Assembly (NCBI GenBank): GCA_018894105.1
Contig: CM032128.1
Span: forward strand, 30,589,299-30,653,298
Reading direction: 5' to 3'
DNA length: 64,000 bases
DNA from: Jacaranda mimosifolia
Lineage: Eukaryota > Streptophyta > Magnoliopsida > Lamiales > Bignoniaceae
Part shown: positions 24,395 through 37,200 of the stretch, one piece after another
How positions within the stretch are numbered: the first letter of the stretch is position 1
How the letters are laid out: the number at the start of each line of letters is the position of its first letter
The notes under the pieces: generated by a model
Told to the model about the DNA's origin: nothing
The model's input: only the letters and a program-made list of their open reading frames with translations
Database searches by the model: none
Position numbers and translations under genes: made by a program

Positions 24395-26370
24395 CTACTT
24401 CTCCTCATCCTCCGAGTCTGACTTGGCAAATAGTGGTTCAGGCTGTGTCTGCGCATATGCTGGGGCAATGAATTTAGGATCTTTTGCAGCAACATCAGCA
24501 TACTTCAGAATGGCTTCTCTGGGATCTTCCTCCATCCATGTTTCCTTAATCAACCCACCTTGCTGAAAAACAGGACATAAATATAAGTAGTGATTGCCCA
24601 GGCTCGACTCTGTTCAATTTTTAATAATGAAATAAACGATGTTACCTTAAGAAGATACTGGGTTAGCAGACTTCCTTTGGTAGCACCAACTCTTCCACCA
24701 TGACCCGGCCCGTTTATGGGCACCTCAGGTTTGTGGGACTTGAGCGGGTCCTTCAGTATCTTTTCACGTTGACGTTTACGGCTCGGCTGATCTCTAAATA
24801 ATGGCAGCGCATGAGGGTTGTGAATAATGGGTTGCGCCTGAAAATCGTCAACAGATTGCTTCCTTGGTGCACGTGCAACACACACAAGTGCTCCTCTCTC
24901 ACTGATCGTTGGATCGTATAGTATGTGAGTTCCTCCTTCGTGCCTATTCCCTACCGTCGCGAAGATCTACAGAATTGGTAGCAGAAAGTTACATATGGTG
25001 ACCAGTTCAAGGATGTAAGAACATGCAAGACAGATGTTGAGGAGAAACTATAACCTTGTTCAAACATTAGTAGACTTTAATTACTCATAGCATGCAAGAA
25101 ATTTTGTTCTCAAGGTAATGCAGAACTGCATAGTTATATTACCTGGTTTAGCCTTGGATGCCAAGCACATTGAACTACACTAAATGTGGGAGATATTCCA
25201 ACTCTTGAAACCAGTTCCAATTTCGATCTATCGTAAAAACACAACAGACCCCCTGTGGTGCTATCCTTTTCAACTGATGTCCCGGTGAAGAAAAGTTGTT
25301 CGTCGGGACTGAATGCAATATTTGTCTGAGCATAATTATTGGGAAGATTGTCAAACAAATGAAGAGCCTCCTTCATTTGACGCAAGTCCCAGACCTATTA
25401 CACATGGTTAATAAAAGTATTAGGTGAAATCATCTAAACAATGGTCTAATTGAGTTTGCTTCTTCCTCAATCTCTAACCAAAATAGTGAAACAATGGAAA
25501 AAAAGCAGGTTTCCGCATTATATTGTGAAGGTACCTTGAGTGAACCATCAAAGCTTCTTGATAACAGTATTAACCCATCACTAGAAAACTTGAGTGCCGT
25601 AATGTCATCTGCATGTCCATTTCCAACATGTATGTCTGGCCGGCTTCCCCATCCAGCTTTGATGTTCCATATCTGTACGAAGATGATATTAAAATTAATT
25701 GAGTTTGAAAAGCCAATAAGACAATCAAGAAAATCTACTTATAATATTATAGTTGTAAGTTGGCGACAAAATAGTCAGCTATCTGCTGGTCTCCTCGGTT
25801 AACAAGGCGATAGAGACATCCCGATATCAGTCAAAAGTACCTGTATGGAGCCATCCCCTAAACCACCTGCAATTCGTTTTCCTTCACGATCCCAGGTACA
25901 AGTTGTTACAGGAACTCGTCCAGGCCTAGAAAGTTTGGGTTTAATAACCTATTAAGAGAGAGAGAGACAATCAACTCAAGATAAAACTTCCATATATATC
26001 AGACCTCCATGTTCACTCATAAGCCCCAAAAGATTACAATTAATATAAAACAGCGACTGAAAGAAGATATTGTAGCCATGTAAAAGCCAACACATGCTGG
26101 CGGTATTAAGCTGCTTAAATCTTCTCTTCTGATTGTGCAGTGTTTCAAAATCTATGAGTTTGCATGTCTATGTGTGGATATAGAAATTAAAGCTGTAAAA
26201 ACATTTACATGAACAAAAAATTCAACTGTAATTCTATGATTTACTGCAACTGAAAACATTCATACATGTATAATCACTCTTTCCCACTTCATGAATTGAA
26301 TATTGGTCCATTTCTATTCTTTCCTCACCCACCCAACCACACCCCGTCTCTTCCCCCTCCCCCAACAACC

Positions 26371-26402
<32 letters not shown>

Positions 26403-28688
26403 GAAGAGAAGGTATCAAGGTAGTGAAACAAGAAGTCAGATTCTACAACCTGAACTTCAATCCTCTTCCGCGAGAGGGGGGGGGGAGGGAAAAAAAAAAA
26501 AAAAAAAAAACCAACCCACCATAAAGAAAGGAAAGAGAAGGTATCAAGGTAGTGAAACAAGAAGTCAGATTCTACAACCTGAACTTCAATATTAGAAGTC
26601 GTAGAAAGCCCAGCGAAGAACAAATTTCGGAGGCTGTGCTTATCTATGTATAAACATAGCTATTACTGTAATACTAGCCGGACGCAAACGTAAATGACAG
26701 TGAAGTTTCACTTGTGGGTAGGTGGAATCAATATTGTGGCTGCATAGTCGACAACCAAGGCTGACCCTATACCAAACTTTTGCTTTTTTAAAGCTTTCAA
26801 GAACTTCCATGGGATGAAACTGTCTTCGATTGGTCATGCATGGTCACTTGGGTCATATATGGTATTTATCAGCACTAATCTATAAGTGGCTGCACCCAGT
26901 TATTCTAAGAAACAGGTGCAAGTCAAAGGCTGTCCTACAGTCCACATTCTTGTATAAAAGGGCAACCAAAGAATGTAATACTGACCTGCTTTTGACTTTT
27001 GAAGTCATTTACGTCCCATATTCGTAGTGAACCATCCTCGGATGATGTCAAGATTGTCTCCTTCGCCTTAGGGTGCCATTCTCCACAGGTCAATCCAGAT
27101 ATGTGGCCTTTAGTATTCTTAAGATCCCTAATATACATATCCCCCTTGACAAACTCACCCAATGTAAGTCCATCACGGTCATAGATCTGCACCAGAGCAG
27201 AACTTCAGTTAAATATCACCATGCTATAGCCTAAACTAAGAGAAAGAACATGAATGGTCATTGTAGAAGCACCTTAGCCTGGGCTGAACCAGTCACACAC
27301 AAAAATCGATCTGATGTAGGACTCCAACTCAGACTACGAATTTGATGACCTTCAAACGGTTCGAGCTGTCTAAATGACTGAAGATGAGCATTCATGCCTT
27401 GAAAATCATACATGCGAACCGTATAGTCATAGCTGCCGGATAATACTCGAGATCCTGAGTGATCCACAGCAAGAGCTGAAACCACCTGCCAGAAAGTTCA
27501 GTCACAAGACTATCTGAGATCAAAACAATGAAAAACTTCCTTGCTAATGAGCTTGAGATTTCATAGCAGACAAAGACATTCTATTCCTACACACCCTCAT
27601 ACACTCATCAGAAATCACATAAAAATCTAAAAATGATACAAATTAAAAAAGGGTTTTATCATACAAGCCTTGACTTTTTTGCAAAGAAAGCTTCTGGAGA
27701 GGTGTTCAAGCAATGATTCAAGAGTCTTCTAGTTAAATAAGAAAAACATGCGAAGCACTCTTGAAAGAAGAGGGTTTGGAAATGTTACAGAAAAGAAGAC
27801 TGCAAACCATTATTTCAGAATTAATTTTCTTTACTTGCGGTAGAATTCAAAAGAAGTTACTACTAAGCAGTGGTCATATGAAGTAGTTTATAGAAGGGCT
27901 CTAAGGAATATGCTCAATACATTAAGGCCCAGGCAAGGATCTGAGTATGAGTAAATTCAGGAAAAAGACTCAGGAAGCATGTCATTATGATGAACTACCC
28001 CACCAATATATAATGGCTTCTAATGCTGCTGCTTGAGAGAACAGCGTGGTGGAATAGGAAGGAGCACCTTGTAGCAAAGCCAGCTCAAGATTAAAAAAAA
28101 AAAAACAACAACAACAACAACAACTCAACTTAGTATGTTTTAGAATTTTCATTTCTACCAGTCTCATCACCTCGATACCTCTTGATCTTCTTCTGCCGAA
28201 TACATCAAAATTAAGAAAGAGTGGTGCATACTCCATTCTGTATCTCTACTCACACAATAATTCGTTTCACTAGAACTTCAAGTTGCTTTTTTATGGAACA
28301 CCAAGTTACATTATGCCATAAGCATCTATATGCTTTACTAAATAGGAATTGACAGGAGCTCTTGAGAGAATGTCCAGGCTGAGAGTGAGAAGCAGATACT
28401 ATTGGACCCTATTGCATGGGCTAGGGCCGCTAGGCACACAAGAAGAATATTAAAATGACTGGATCTGACTGAGGCAAGCATGGTACACAGTACATTATGA
28501 ACAACAACTGAATACAGAACCTAAGAAATTATAGTGCAAGTGAAGAGTAAAGAATAAAGCACATCTTTTTTCTTTTCCTTCCATGTAGTTGGCACGGTCT
28601 GCTAGTGCAACTCTACAGGTGACATCCTCCACAAAGAAATGCGGACGAGAAAACCACTGTTTTCTTAGTAAAAAGTTTGAGCACAAAA

Positions 28689-28729
<41 letters not shown>

Positions 28730-29969
28730 TCCAATTATTGCATAGTCAACTTGTCGGAGGTACAATACAGGGATACACTGATCCACTTATTGGACCATCC
28801 ACGTGCTGTTGAAATTTCACCCAGTTTATACAACAGGAGGTGGAACAAGAAATTTTTCGCACAGTATTTTCAATGAAAACAAAAGTAGGCTTCCAAGTGA
28901 TATTAAGACATGAAAACCATGGGATGTTTATGGCTGACTCTGCAACTATCAGTTATATGTTAACTTCCTGGACAGTGGCATATGCAACTAATGGAAATCA
29001 ATTTTACTTTCCCAAATAGTAATCCCCAGCCTCTTATTCACTTGATCTCTAATCCCTAGACCTTGAAATCAGAACGTCCCCAACATAAGATACATAAGTC
29101 AAACAATCTGAAAACAAAAATCCGATAATACTTGTGGAACCAACAAATAACATGATCTCAAGCCTAAAACTTTCAACTTTAGACACCAAGGAATCGTAAT
29201 ACAAAAAGTATAACACACACACCCAAATAAAAAAATAATAATAAAAGTAATGCTGCGAATTAGATTTAGTAAAATCCAAAAGAACACCAAAAAACAATTC
29301 AGCCAGATATTTTACCTTCGTATGCCCCTTCAAGACAATTTCATTGCTCATTGGAATTCGATACCCAGAATCCTCATCTTCTTCGTCCATATCTTCATCA
29401 GAATCCATCTGGCCTGGAGGCGGACTAGGCGGTCCAATCATTGACCCATCATCATCATCACCACCCCCTCCACCAGAAGGTGGTCTAGGCGGTCCAATCA
29501 TTGGTCCATCATCATCATCCTCACCATCTCCCCCAGGAGGTGGCCGAGGCGGCCCAATTTCTGGCTCATCATATTCATCCACTGCATCACTTCCAGGAGG
29601 TGGCCTAGAAGGCCCTATTACCGTCGGACCCTCTTCGTCCAAACCCACTGGTGTCCGAGGAGGCCCAATCAATTTACCCTCATTTCCATTCTTCTTTGAG
29701 TTTCTAGGGTTAGAATTTTTGAAGGAGTCTAGCCAGTCCGTAGATGAGCTGGACAGAGAGGGAAACATATTTCTTTTCTCACTAGAGCTGGATGCAGATT
29801 GTTTATCACCGCCGGCAGAGTTACCCGCGGATGAGGCGGCTGCGGTAGTAGTGCTGCGACGGGTAGCGTTGTGAATTAATTCGAGAGGCGCTTGGGATTT
29901 GGTCTGCTTACCGAAACTCAAAGGGAACTGAGCTCTGATTCCGTCGTATATCTCGGCTTCATCCTCCAT
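24395..29969 (-). CDS. WDR70: WDR70-family WD40 repeat protein, 8 exons, 684 aa
   Basis: WDR70 proteins are nuclear WD40 scaffolds; in yeast and animals they are linked to chromatin and DNA-damage responses. Exons on the minus strand: 29969-29316, 27485-27273, 27186-26986, 25948-25841, 25672-25535, 25394-25143, 24966-24646, 24562-24395. All are phase 0 with GT-AG borders. Residues 1-205 are low complexity, with a serine-rich part and then about five tandem copies of an IGPPRPPPG motif separated by acidic runs. The WD40 propeller starts with EIVLKGHTK and continues through VLSGSYDYTVRMYDF, ILTSSEDGSLRIWDV, IAGGLGDGSIQIWN, LLSRSFDGSLKVWDL and a strand near LLCFYDRSKLELVSRV. The C-terminal tail is basic (PSRKRQREKILKDP), then GPGHGGRVG, and ends in an acidic SDSEDEEK. 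Intron 1 is 1.8 kb and intron 3 holds a recent tandem duplication. It corresponds, from memory, to At2g20330. Confidence 0.94.
26401..26590. repeat. 128-bp tandem duplication in WDR70 intron 3
   Basis: A roughly 60-bp block starting GAGAAGGTATCAAGGTAGTG occurs at about 26405 and again 128 bp later at about 26533, with almost no differences. Each copy is preceded by a long A-run (26369-26399 and 26491-26510). The near identity indicates a recent event or an assembly artefact at homopolymers. Confidence 0.85.
28690..28726. repeat. (TAA)n microsatellite in WDR70 intron 1
   Basis: About twelve uninterrupted AAT/TAA units. It is a likely polymorphic marker with no coding role. Confidence 0.97.
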
Positions 29970-30238
29970 TATTTTTTATTTTTTTTATATCTATATACAG
30001 AGATTTGCGTATGCTCAATTCTATGGAGAATTTTTCGTTCCAAATTCCAACGGTTAATTTGAGGTATTGTATTTTAATTTGGAAGAATTATATAGACGAA
30101 AGCTCCACCGCCATTAAGCCGTAAATAATAATGGGCCTTTAGCGGTATGAGTTGGGCCCATTAAAATGAATGAAACGGCCAGACTTGGTATGAATAAGAA
30201 ATTCTAACTTTGGGCGGCTTCTTTTTAATAGAAATTTA
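29970..30238. promoter_or_regulatory. 5' flank of WDR70
   Basis: This is the only non-repetitive-looking sequence directly upstream of the WDR70 start codon before transposon sequence begins. It probably contains the 5' UTR and core promoter. The text AATGGGCCTTTAGC and GTTGGGCCCATTAA contains GGGCC / GGCCC-type words like the site II and telo-box-associated motifs found in promoters of plant housekeeping genes; that link is an inference. Confidence 0.4.
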
Positions 30239-31144
30239 GGGCTGTCAATGGAGCAATTTTAATTCGAATTTGATCCGATTATTTAGGATCTTTAATCGAT
30301 TAAAAATTTGAGGTATATGATACGATTAAAAAGTTTGTAATCTAAAATAAATGGAGCGAATATAGATACGGCTTGATCCGATCTATTAATAATTCGAATC
30401 CAAATATATTTAGATTATATATATAGTATTATTCATATGTATACACATGGCTCTATAATAATGTCAATGTGGATATTTTGATGAAAGAAATAATGAACTC
30501 CCTTGCAATATATCAAATCAAGTGCTTTTTATATAAATTGTTAGATTTTGAGTTTATTTATATCATAATTACATTACTTATTTCTCTATTTTTATAACAA
30601 AAAATGATGTGGGAAGAACAATGAGTATGAGCCAAATGCAATAATATGGCAAGAATGCAATGCAAATCTCAATTTGACCAAAATGAGTTTCTTTTTTATA
30701 AAACTTTGGGTCTATATTTAGTTGATTGAATAATCAAATATAATTATATATTTATAATGTCAGATAAGTACTATTATCAACAACGGAACCTAAAATGTAA
30801 TGATTTGGTGAATGAATCTAATTAAGTTAAATTCTATTGTTGCTTTTAAGTGATCAAGAGACTTGAAAATTTATTCATTAATCTATTATGTATTTTTTTT
30901 TTTTTAAGATGATTGTTTTGAATTTGTATTCTACTAATTTTTTTAAAAAATAATAAATATATGATGATTTTTAAAATATTAAAATTTGGATTTCTATAGA
31001 TATCTAACTTTTATTTGGATCCGAATATAGCTATATTAATTACAGATCCCATGAATTTTGGATCGAATTTGAATATAATATATTACTTTATAATTTGAAC
31101 TTGAATCCAACATGATCTAATCCGAATTCGATCCATTGACAGCC
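30239..31144. mobile_element. non-autonomous TIR element, GGCTGTCAATGGA ends
   Basis: The ends are perfect 13-bp inverted repeats (GGCTGTCAATGGA at 30239, TCCATTGACAGCC at 31132-31144). Imperfect pairing continues inward (TTCGAATTTGATCC against its partner near 31100). The interior is AT-rich without open frames. I do not see a clean target-site duplication, so the superfamily is uncertain; hAT-like is most plausible. Confidence 0.7.
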
Positions 31145-31611
31145 TTAAATAGAACAATGGCCCAAAAAGGCCATATTTTAAGCCACAATAATGTAGTGAT
31201 GGTTTGGGCTCAAGCCCAGTTGGGCCATATGCCGATCTAAATCAACAATTAAAAGAATATCATTTATAGTAATTTTTACCATAAATAGAATATTAATCCT
31301 AATACTATAGATTATCAACGAGATGAAATATTTTAATAGTTTATTCTCAACTAGTAATTTTCTTTTTGTATACTCGATACATTTATTAAAAATTTTATAC
31401 TGCATATTCATTAACTTTTTATATATGTTGTACTTTTTTTTGAAAAAAAATATTTTTAATATATTTATTTACATATTTATGTTAAATAAAAGCGTCCAAT
31501 TTAGATCGAGACTTTGAGGGAATGCAATATCTTTTAAATTATATATTTTCAAGCATATGATAAGGGTGAAGTGATAAAATTATAATCCCAAAAAAACTTC
31601 AAGGAAATAGG

Positions 31612-33138
31612 TAGAGGTGTAAATCAGCCAAGCTTGAGTCGAGCTTAGCAAAAATTTCAAGTTCAAGTTTGACTCCTTTGTAAAACACACAAGCTCGAGC
31701 CCACTGAACTTCAATTTTTAGGTTTAAACTTGAGCTAATATCAAGCTCAAGCTGTAGCTCAATGAGTAGGGGTGTTCATCGAATCAAATTAATACGATGA
31801 ACCCGACGATCTAAACCAAATCAATTAGGTTGATCCGGTTTGGATCGGGTAATTTAATCAAACCCGATTACATTTGGCTTGCTTATCGGAGTTCAAAATT
31901 ATTTACCCGACCCAACCATTTAATTAAAATAAATAATAATTTATTTATTTATTTATTTTGTTAAATTGTGACTTTTGTTATTTCTATTTTTATTTAATGT
32001 TCAACTAAGATTTGAATTTGTGATTTTATATTATCAATCATAACTTGTTGTAAAGAAATGGATAATTTATAACAATTATGATTTATGGTGCTCTTGTGCA
32101 ATACTGTGTACTTTTGAATTTTAATGAATATTTTGAGAATAATTTGATTGTCTTAATTTCCTAATTAAAGAACTAAAGAAATTACAACTGATGTTTTTTT
32201 CTCCTCATGTCCCCCCCCCCTTTCTCCCTCAACCCGATTACCCGAACCAAACCAACCCAATCTAGATTGGGTTGGTTTGGTTTGGGTTTAGGAATTAAAA
32301 ATTATAAAATCCGAATCAAACCAAACCAATTAAAAATGATCGGTTCGAATTCATTTTCCCCCCAAATCCAAACCAACCCGACCCGTAAACACCCTTATCA
32401 ATGAGCTCGTAAAAACATCACCACAGTCGAGCTTAAGCCAGGCTCATCAGACATCTTCCACACTCAACATACAAACTTGAGCTCGAGCTCATCAGCTCAA
32501 TTTAGTCTTACTATTTTCTATGAAGCTCTCAAGAAATATTATCTATTAGCAAATCCGACTATATCATTAAATTTTCTAAAAGTCAATCAATTTTTTATAA
32601 ATTTAAAGTAAGTTATTGTTTTGACTTTTGAAGTTTGAACATTAAAATATAAAATCAAATTTGTTAAGATAACGATGAATTTCCATTTAATACTTGCGTT
32701 ATTATATTCAAATCATGCCTTAATCATATATAATATATTATACAATGAAAGTTTATTATATAATTATATATATTTTTATAAAATTACTTAAATTGCTATT
32801 ATTTTTTAATATTTTACAAATTATAAATTAGTATTTTATAAACTATTATTTATTATTTAATAAGTAATATATAAGTGAATAAATGAATTATAGTTTGAAA
32901 ATTACTTCAATATATGATACATAATTTTTGAAGTATTATTTTTATATATTATTTTAAAATAATACTAGGGCTCATAAGTCGACTCATAAGCCTTCGAGCC
33001 ACTATATTCAAACTCAAGTTTGGCTCAAACTCAATTAAGCTCAAGCTCAATAAACTTAGCTTAAGCTTAAGTAGTCTGGAGCTCAAGTTGAACTCTTTTA
33101 GGTCGAGTCCAATTGGCTCGGCTCAACTTGCACCCCTA
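31612..33138. mobile_element. hAT-like non-autonomous element, outer (interrupted by an inner hAT)
   Basis: The left end reads TAGAGGTGTAAATCAGCCAAGC. The right end, reverse-complemented, reads TAGGGGTGCAAGTTGAGCCGAG. Flanking 8-mers GAAATAGG and GAAACAAA match at only five or so positions, so the duplication is eroded. The interior has many AAGCTCGAGCTC-type inverted words. With the inner insertion removed, the element would be about 0.89 kb. Confidence 0.65.
31767..32397. mobile_element. hAT-like non-autonomous element, inner (nested)
   Basis: The ends are TAGGGGTGTTCA (31767) and, reverse-complemented, TAAGGGTGTTTA (to 32397). The 8-mer TCAATGAG lies immediately on both sides (31759-31766 and 32398-32405), a perfect 8-bp duplication as hAT elements make. 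It carries runs of AACCAAACCAACCC-type sequence and their complements. It has no coding capacity. Confidence 0.88.
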
Positions 33139-33188
33139 GAAACAAATATTGATTTTTGGCTTTTGAGCATATAATCAAGAGGTCTAAC

Positions 33189-33685
33189 GGCCCATTTGTT
33201 TTCATTTTCAAACCCCATTTTTATTTTTTGTTGAAAATAAAAATAAAGAACTATCAAATTTTATACCATTTTCTCATACATTTTCATTATCAAAACATTC
33301 CTTTTTACATTCTCTTTCCATTTTTATACCTATTTCCCCCTATTATTACCTATATCTACTTTTTCATCTTCTTAATACTTCTCAAACAACATTCACCACA
33401 AAAATATTATAAATTTAAATTTAAATTATAATATTATTTTTTCAAATAATTACACATCACATCATCAATTCAAATTCAAAAACTACACAACTTTGAATAC
33501 AAAAACACCCAACATCCAATTACATCTCATTTTTACAACTATATAAACCTACAATTTTAAATAACACATCCAAACACAACTCCATTTTCAAAAATACATT
33601 TTCTAACTAATTTTTTATTATGCATTTTCACTAAAAAATAAAAATGACTCCAAAAAATGAAAAAAAAAAAAAAAAAAAAAAGGCC
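33189..33685. mobile_element. GGCC-ended AT-rich MITE-like element
   Basis: It starts GGCCCATTTGTTTTCATTTTC and ends in an A-run followed by GGCC. The reverse complement of the end again gives GGCC and then T-rich sequence with CATTTTT. The composition and phrases resemble, in inverse orientation, the element at 48319-48656. A direct repeat of about 65 bp flanks it (33112-33181 and 33696-33757). Confidence 0.5.
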
Positions 33686-33759
33686 CTCAGCGTGAGCTGG
33701 CTCTGTTCAACTTGCACTGCGAGTGTTGATTTTTGACTTTTGAGCATATAATTAAGAGC

Positions 33760-34010
33760 AGCAAAAATGCAGTTTTGGTCCCAAACTTTTGGTACAATAG
33801 CAAAATAGGTACCGTTATTTTTAAAATGTCCAAAATATGTCCCATAATTAACTGTACAATTGCATAAGTAGTCCAGCCGTCAACTTTTTTACAGATATTG
33901 CACGTGAGGTGCACATGCCCGTTAAATCTGCCACTATGTACAAATGGAAATTAGAGGGAATCCAACGTGGCCAAGTGGAATTTGGAGGGAAGCCACGTTG
34001 GACTGAATAT
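33760..34010 (+). repeat. left TIR of MULE C
   Basis: It begins GCAAAAATGCAGTTTTGGTC and runs to GTTGGACTGAATAT. It probably carries the transposase promoter. Compared with the right TIR it keeps C or G at nearly every differing site. Confidence 0.95.
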
Positions 34011-34243
34011 CAGAATATCAAATTTTGGATCAATTGTGAGGAAATAAAAATCAGGAGAAAAGGTGATTTCCCCCAATTTCTGAGACAAAATCGCTCGAAC
34101 AAAAAAACCCTAATTCAATTTCACGCTTCAAAACACCCGCTTCTCTCTAAAATCAAGCCCGACAAATCTTGTGTCTTTCCACCAGCTGCACGAAGGAGAG
34201 GAAAAAGCAACAAGAGGATAGGAAACTTGGCAAGATCGACAGC

Positions 34244-37200
34244 CATGTTGCGGGTGCAATATGTGGTTGGGTCTGAACCAATAAACTACAGTAAGTTTTT
34301 CACTTCCTAAAATTTTCCTTTACTTTTATAGTTATTTTATATGGGACTTTGTATGATTTTTTTGTGGTTTCCCTCATTTTGAGATAAAGTATGCTAGGGT
34401 TTGTTTTATATGTTAGGGTTTGTGTACTTTTTAGCTTCGAGTGGCCCTTTTTTTTAACTAATGCATGTCATTGCTTGGTTTGCTTTGTGGTACCATGTTC
34501 TGTACATGTGTGTTTTGTTCTTCTGTGTAGTAGGGCCAGGGGACAGATATTATTCTTCTTCGTAGTAGGGCCAGGGGGATAGAAAAAGGATAATATATTA
34601 GTGTTGTGGTCCCCTTCAGACGTAGTATTGAAAATATTGAATATGCATACAGTTTCTTATTTGTCTGCATGTGCTTTATTGTGTGCTGATTATTTATTTA
34701 TTTATTTTTTTCCTTTATGTTGTAGGAAAAGGAAATTGCTTAACCACTTTATTAATTCATCATAGTGGTGAACTTGCATTTGCACCTAGAGCAGAACATA
34801 AGGGATGAACGATTAGTGCATTTGACCATGTTGACCTTAGAACTATATGTTTGGCTCATCTTAATAGTTTTTGAGAACAGTTGGGATATAAGGGGGAGAG
34901 AAAATATTATAGGATTGATCCTTTGCACAAATTTAGGATAATTCTGTTTGAAATTGATCTTTCTCAATTAATTGATTATTATTGTTATGAAAATGAAATG
35001 CACTTATACTTGGATGATGTGAAAGATGTTGATGATAATGCACTTAATGAACAACATTTAGTTGCAGAGGGACTTCCAAATGACATTAATGAGCATAATG
35101 TCCAAACTGAGCCTATTCTTGATGCATGTGATCCAGATTTCAGATTTATTGATGAATATGAGGATGGCGGGGACTGGGTTTTAGATGATTTAGAGATTAG
35201 AGATGAGGATAATGTTGGTGAGGCTGCTGGGGATGGTGAGGCTAATGAGGATCCTTAGGAGTTCAGAGGGGGAGCAATTGATGTTGGGGATGGTAGAGAG
35301 AGTGATTTCAGTAACAGTGACTATATGTTAGGTAGGGAATTTAGTAGTGAAGATGGGATGGATGATTTGTTATTTGAGAAGCACATTGATAAGGATGTAG
35401 AGTGGGTAGGACCTAATCAAGAAGAACACAATGAGCATAATAACAACAAAGACATGTCCTCTGAACCTGAAACTGATAATCTGTCGAGTGGTGAGGATTT
35501 TGAGAGTGATGTTGGTTCATATGATGGGAAGAAGGAAAAAACCTACCCTGTATTCAATCCCTCTTACACCTTTGATCCTATCTTTGACATAGGGATGATA
35601 TTTAGTAATAAAAAAGAGTTCAGGGAAGCTGTACAGTCACATGCTATCAAGACTGGTAGGAATTTAAAAATTACAAAAAATGATAAAAGAAGGGTGTATG
35701 CAAGGTGTAGTGATAAGGGTTGTGATTGGCACATTAATGCACTTAAAGTGAAGAATGAGTTTTCTTTTCAAATTAGGGAATACGACCCTGATCATAAATG
35801 TGGGAGGTCTTATAGTGTGCACAATGTTAAGTCTAAGTGGTTGTCTAAGAAGTATGAAGAAGCTTTTAGGTCTGATCCTAAGAGAGACACAAAGGGTTTT
35901 AGAAATGATGTTATTAAGGACATAAGATGTCATGTGTCAAAGTATCAGGCATATAGAGCAAAGAGGAAGGCTTTAAAGTCAATTGAGGGTAATTGTGATA
36001 AACAACATGCTAAATTGTGGGATTATGCAGAGGCTTTGAGGTCAAAGAATCCTGGTTCTACTGTGTGATGGAATTAAGTGATCAAGTAGATGACAATGGC
36101 TTGAGGAAATTTGAAAAAATTTATGTCTGTTTTGAAACTTTAAAACAGGGCTTCATGGCAGGATGTAGACCCATCATAGGCGTTGATAGATGCCATTTAA
36201 AGGGGCCACATGGTGGAGTAATGCTTACTGCAGTTTCCATTGACCCAAATAATTGCCTGTTCCCAGTGGCTTATGCAGTAGTGTGTAGTGAGACTAGAGA
36301 GGCTTGGGAATGGTTTTTGTGGCTTCTTAAAGATGATTTGAAGATTGAGAGAGATGATGTCTTTACTTTCATATCAGACAAGCAAAATGGGCTTATACCT
36401 GCCTTTGAGTTAGTTTTCCCAGGTGCTGACAACAGATTTTGTGTGAGGCACCTTCATGGCAATATGAAGACTGCTGGTTTTAAGGGATTAGCTTACAAAA
36501 GAGGGCTATGGAGAGCTGCTAGGGCTAGTACAGTGGCAGAATTTAAAGAAAGATTGAAAGAACTTGTTGAATTAGATCCCAAATGTGTAGAATGGTTGCA
36601 GGATAAACCTCCATCACAGTGGTCAAGATCCCATTTTAATCCATTTCCAAAATGTGATATGCTTTTGAATAATGTGTGTGAGACATTTAACTGCAATATT
36701 CTTGAAGCAAGGGATAAGCCAATTTTGACTATGTTGGAGTGGATTAGGGAGTATTTGATGAGTAGGCTTGAACAAAATAGGGATAGATGTGAAAGAATAT
36801 GGGAGGGAAGAAGGTTGTGTCCTAGAATTAAGAAGATCCTTGGGAAGAACATGAAAAAGGTAGCTGATTGCATTCCTATTAAGTCTGATGACTGGCTATA
36901 TGAGATTAATTATTATGATGGAGCAAGATATACTGTTGATTTGAAGGCTCATAGTTGCTCATGTAGAAAGTGGGACTTGAGTAGTATTCCATGTAAACAT
37001 GGAATGAGTGCAATATGTAGCCAGAGTCTTGATCCTGAGGACTTTGTGCACAATTGTTACACTGTGGATACTTACAACCAAGTTTATGAGCCAGCCATAT
37101 GTCCAATGAATGGGCCAGACTTGTGGGATCAAACTGGGTTCATTCTACCTCTTCCACCAAATTTCGGAATAAAGAAAGGGAGGCCTAAAAGAGCAAGAAG

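Noticed and set aside
26369..26399. Poly-A tail of a retroposed sequence
   Set aside because: No SINE- or gene-derived body lies upstream. The A-run is duplicated together with adjacent intron sequence.
29344..29874. Long plus-strand open frame opposite WDR70 exon 1
   Set aside because: It is the mirror of the proline/glycine-rich and acidic repeats of WDR70 on the other strand; low complexity keeps both frames open.
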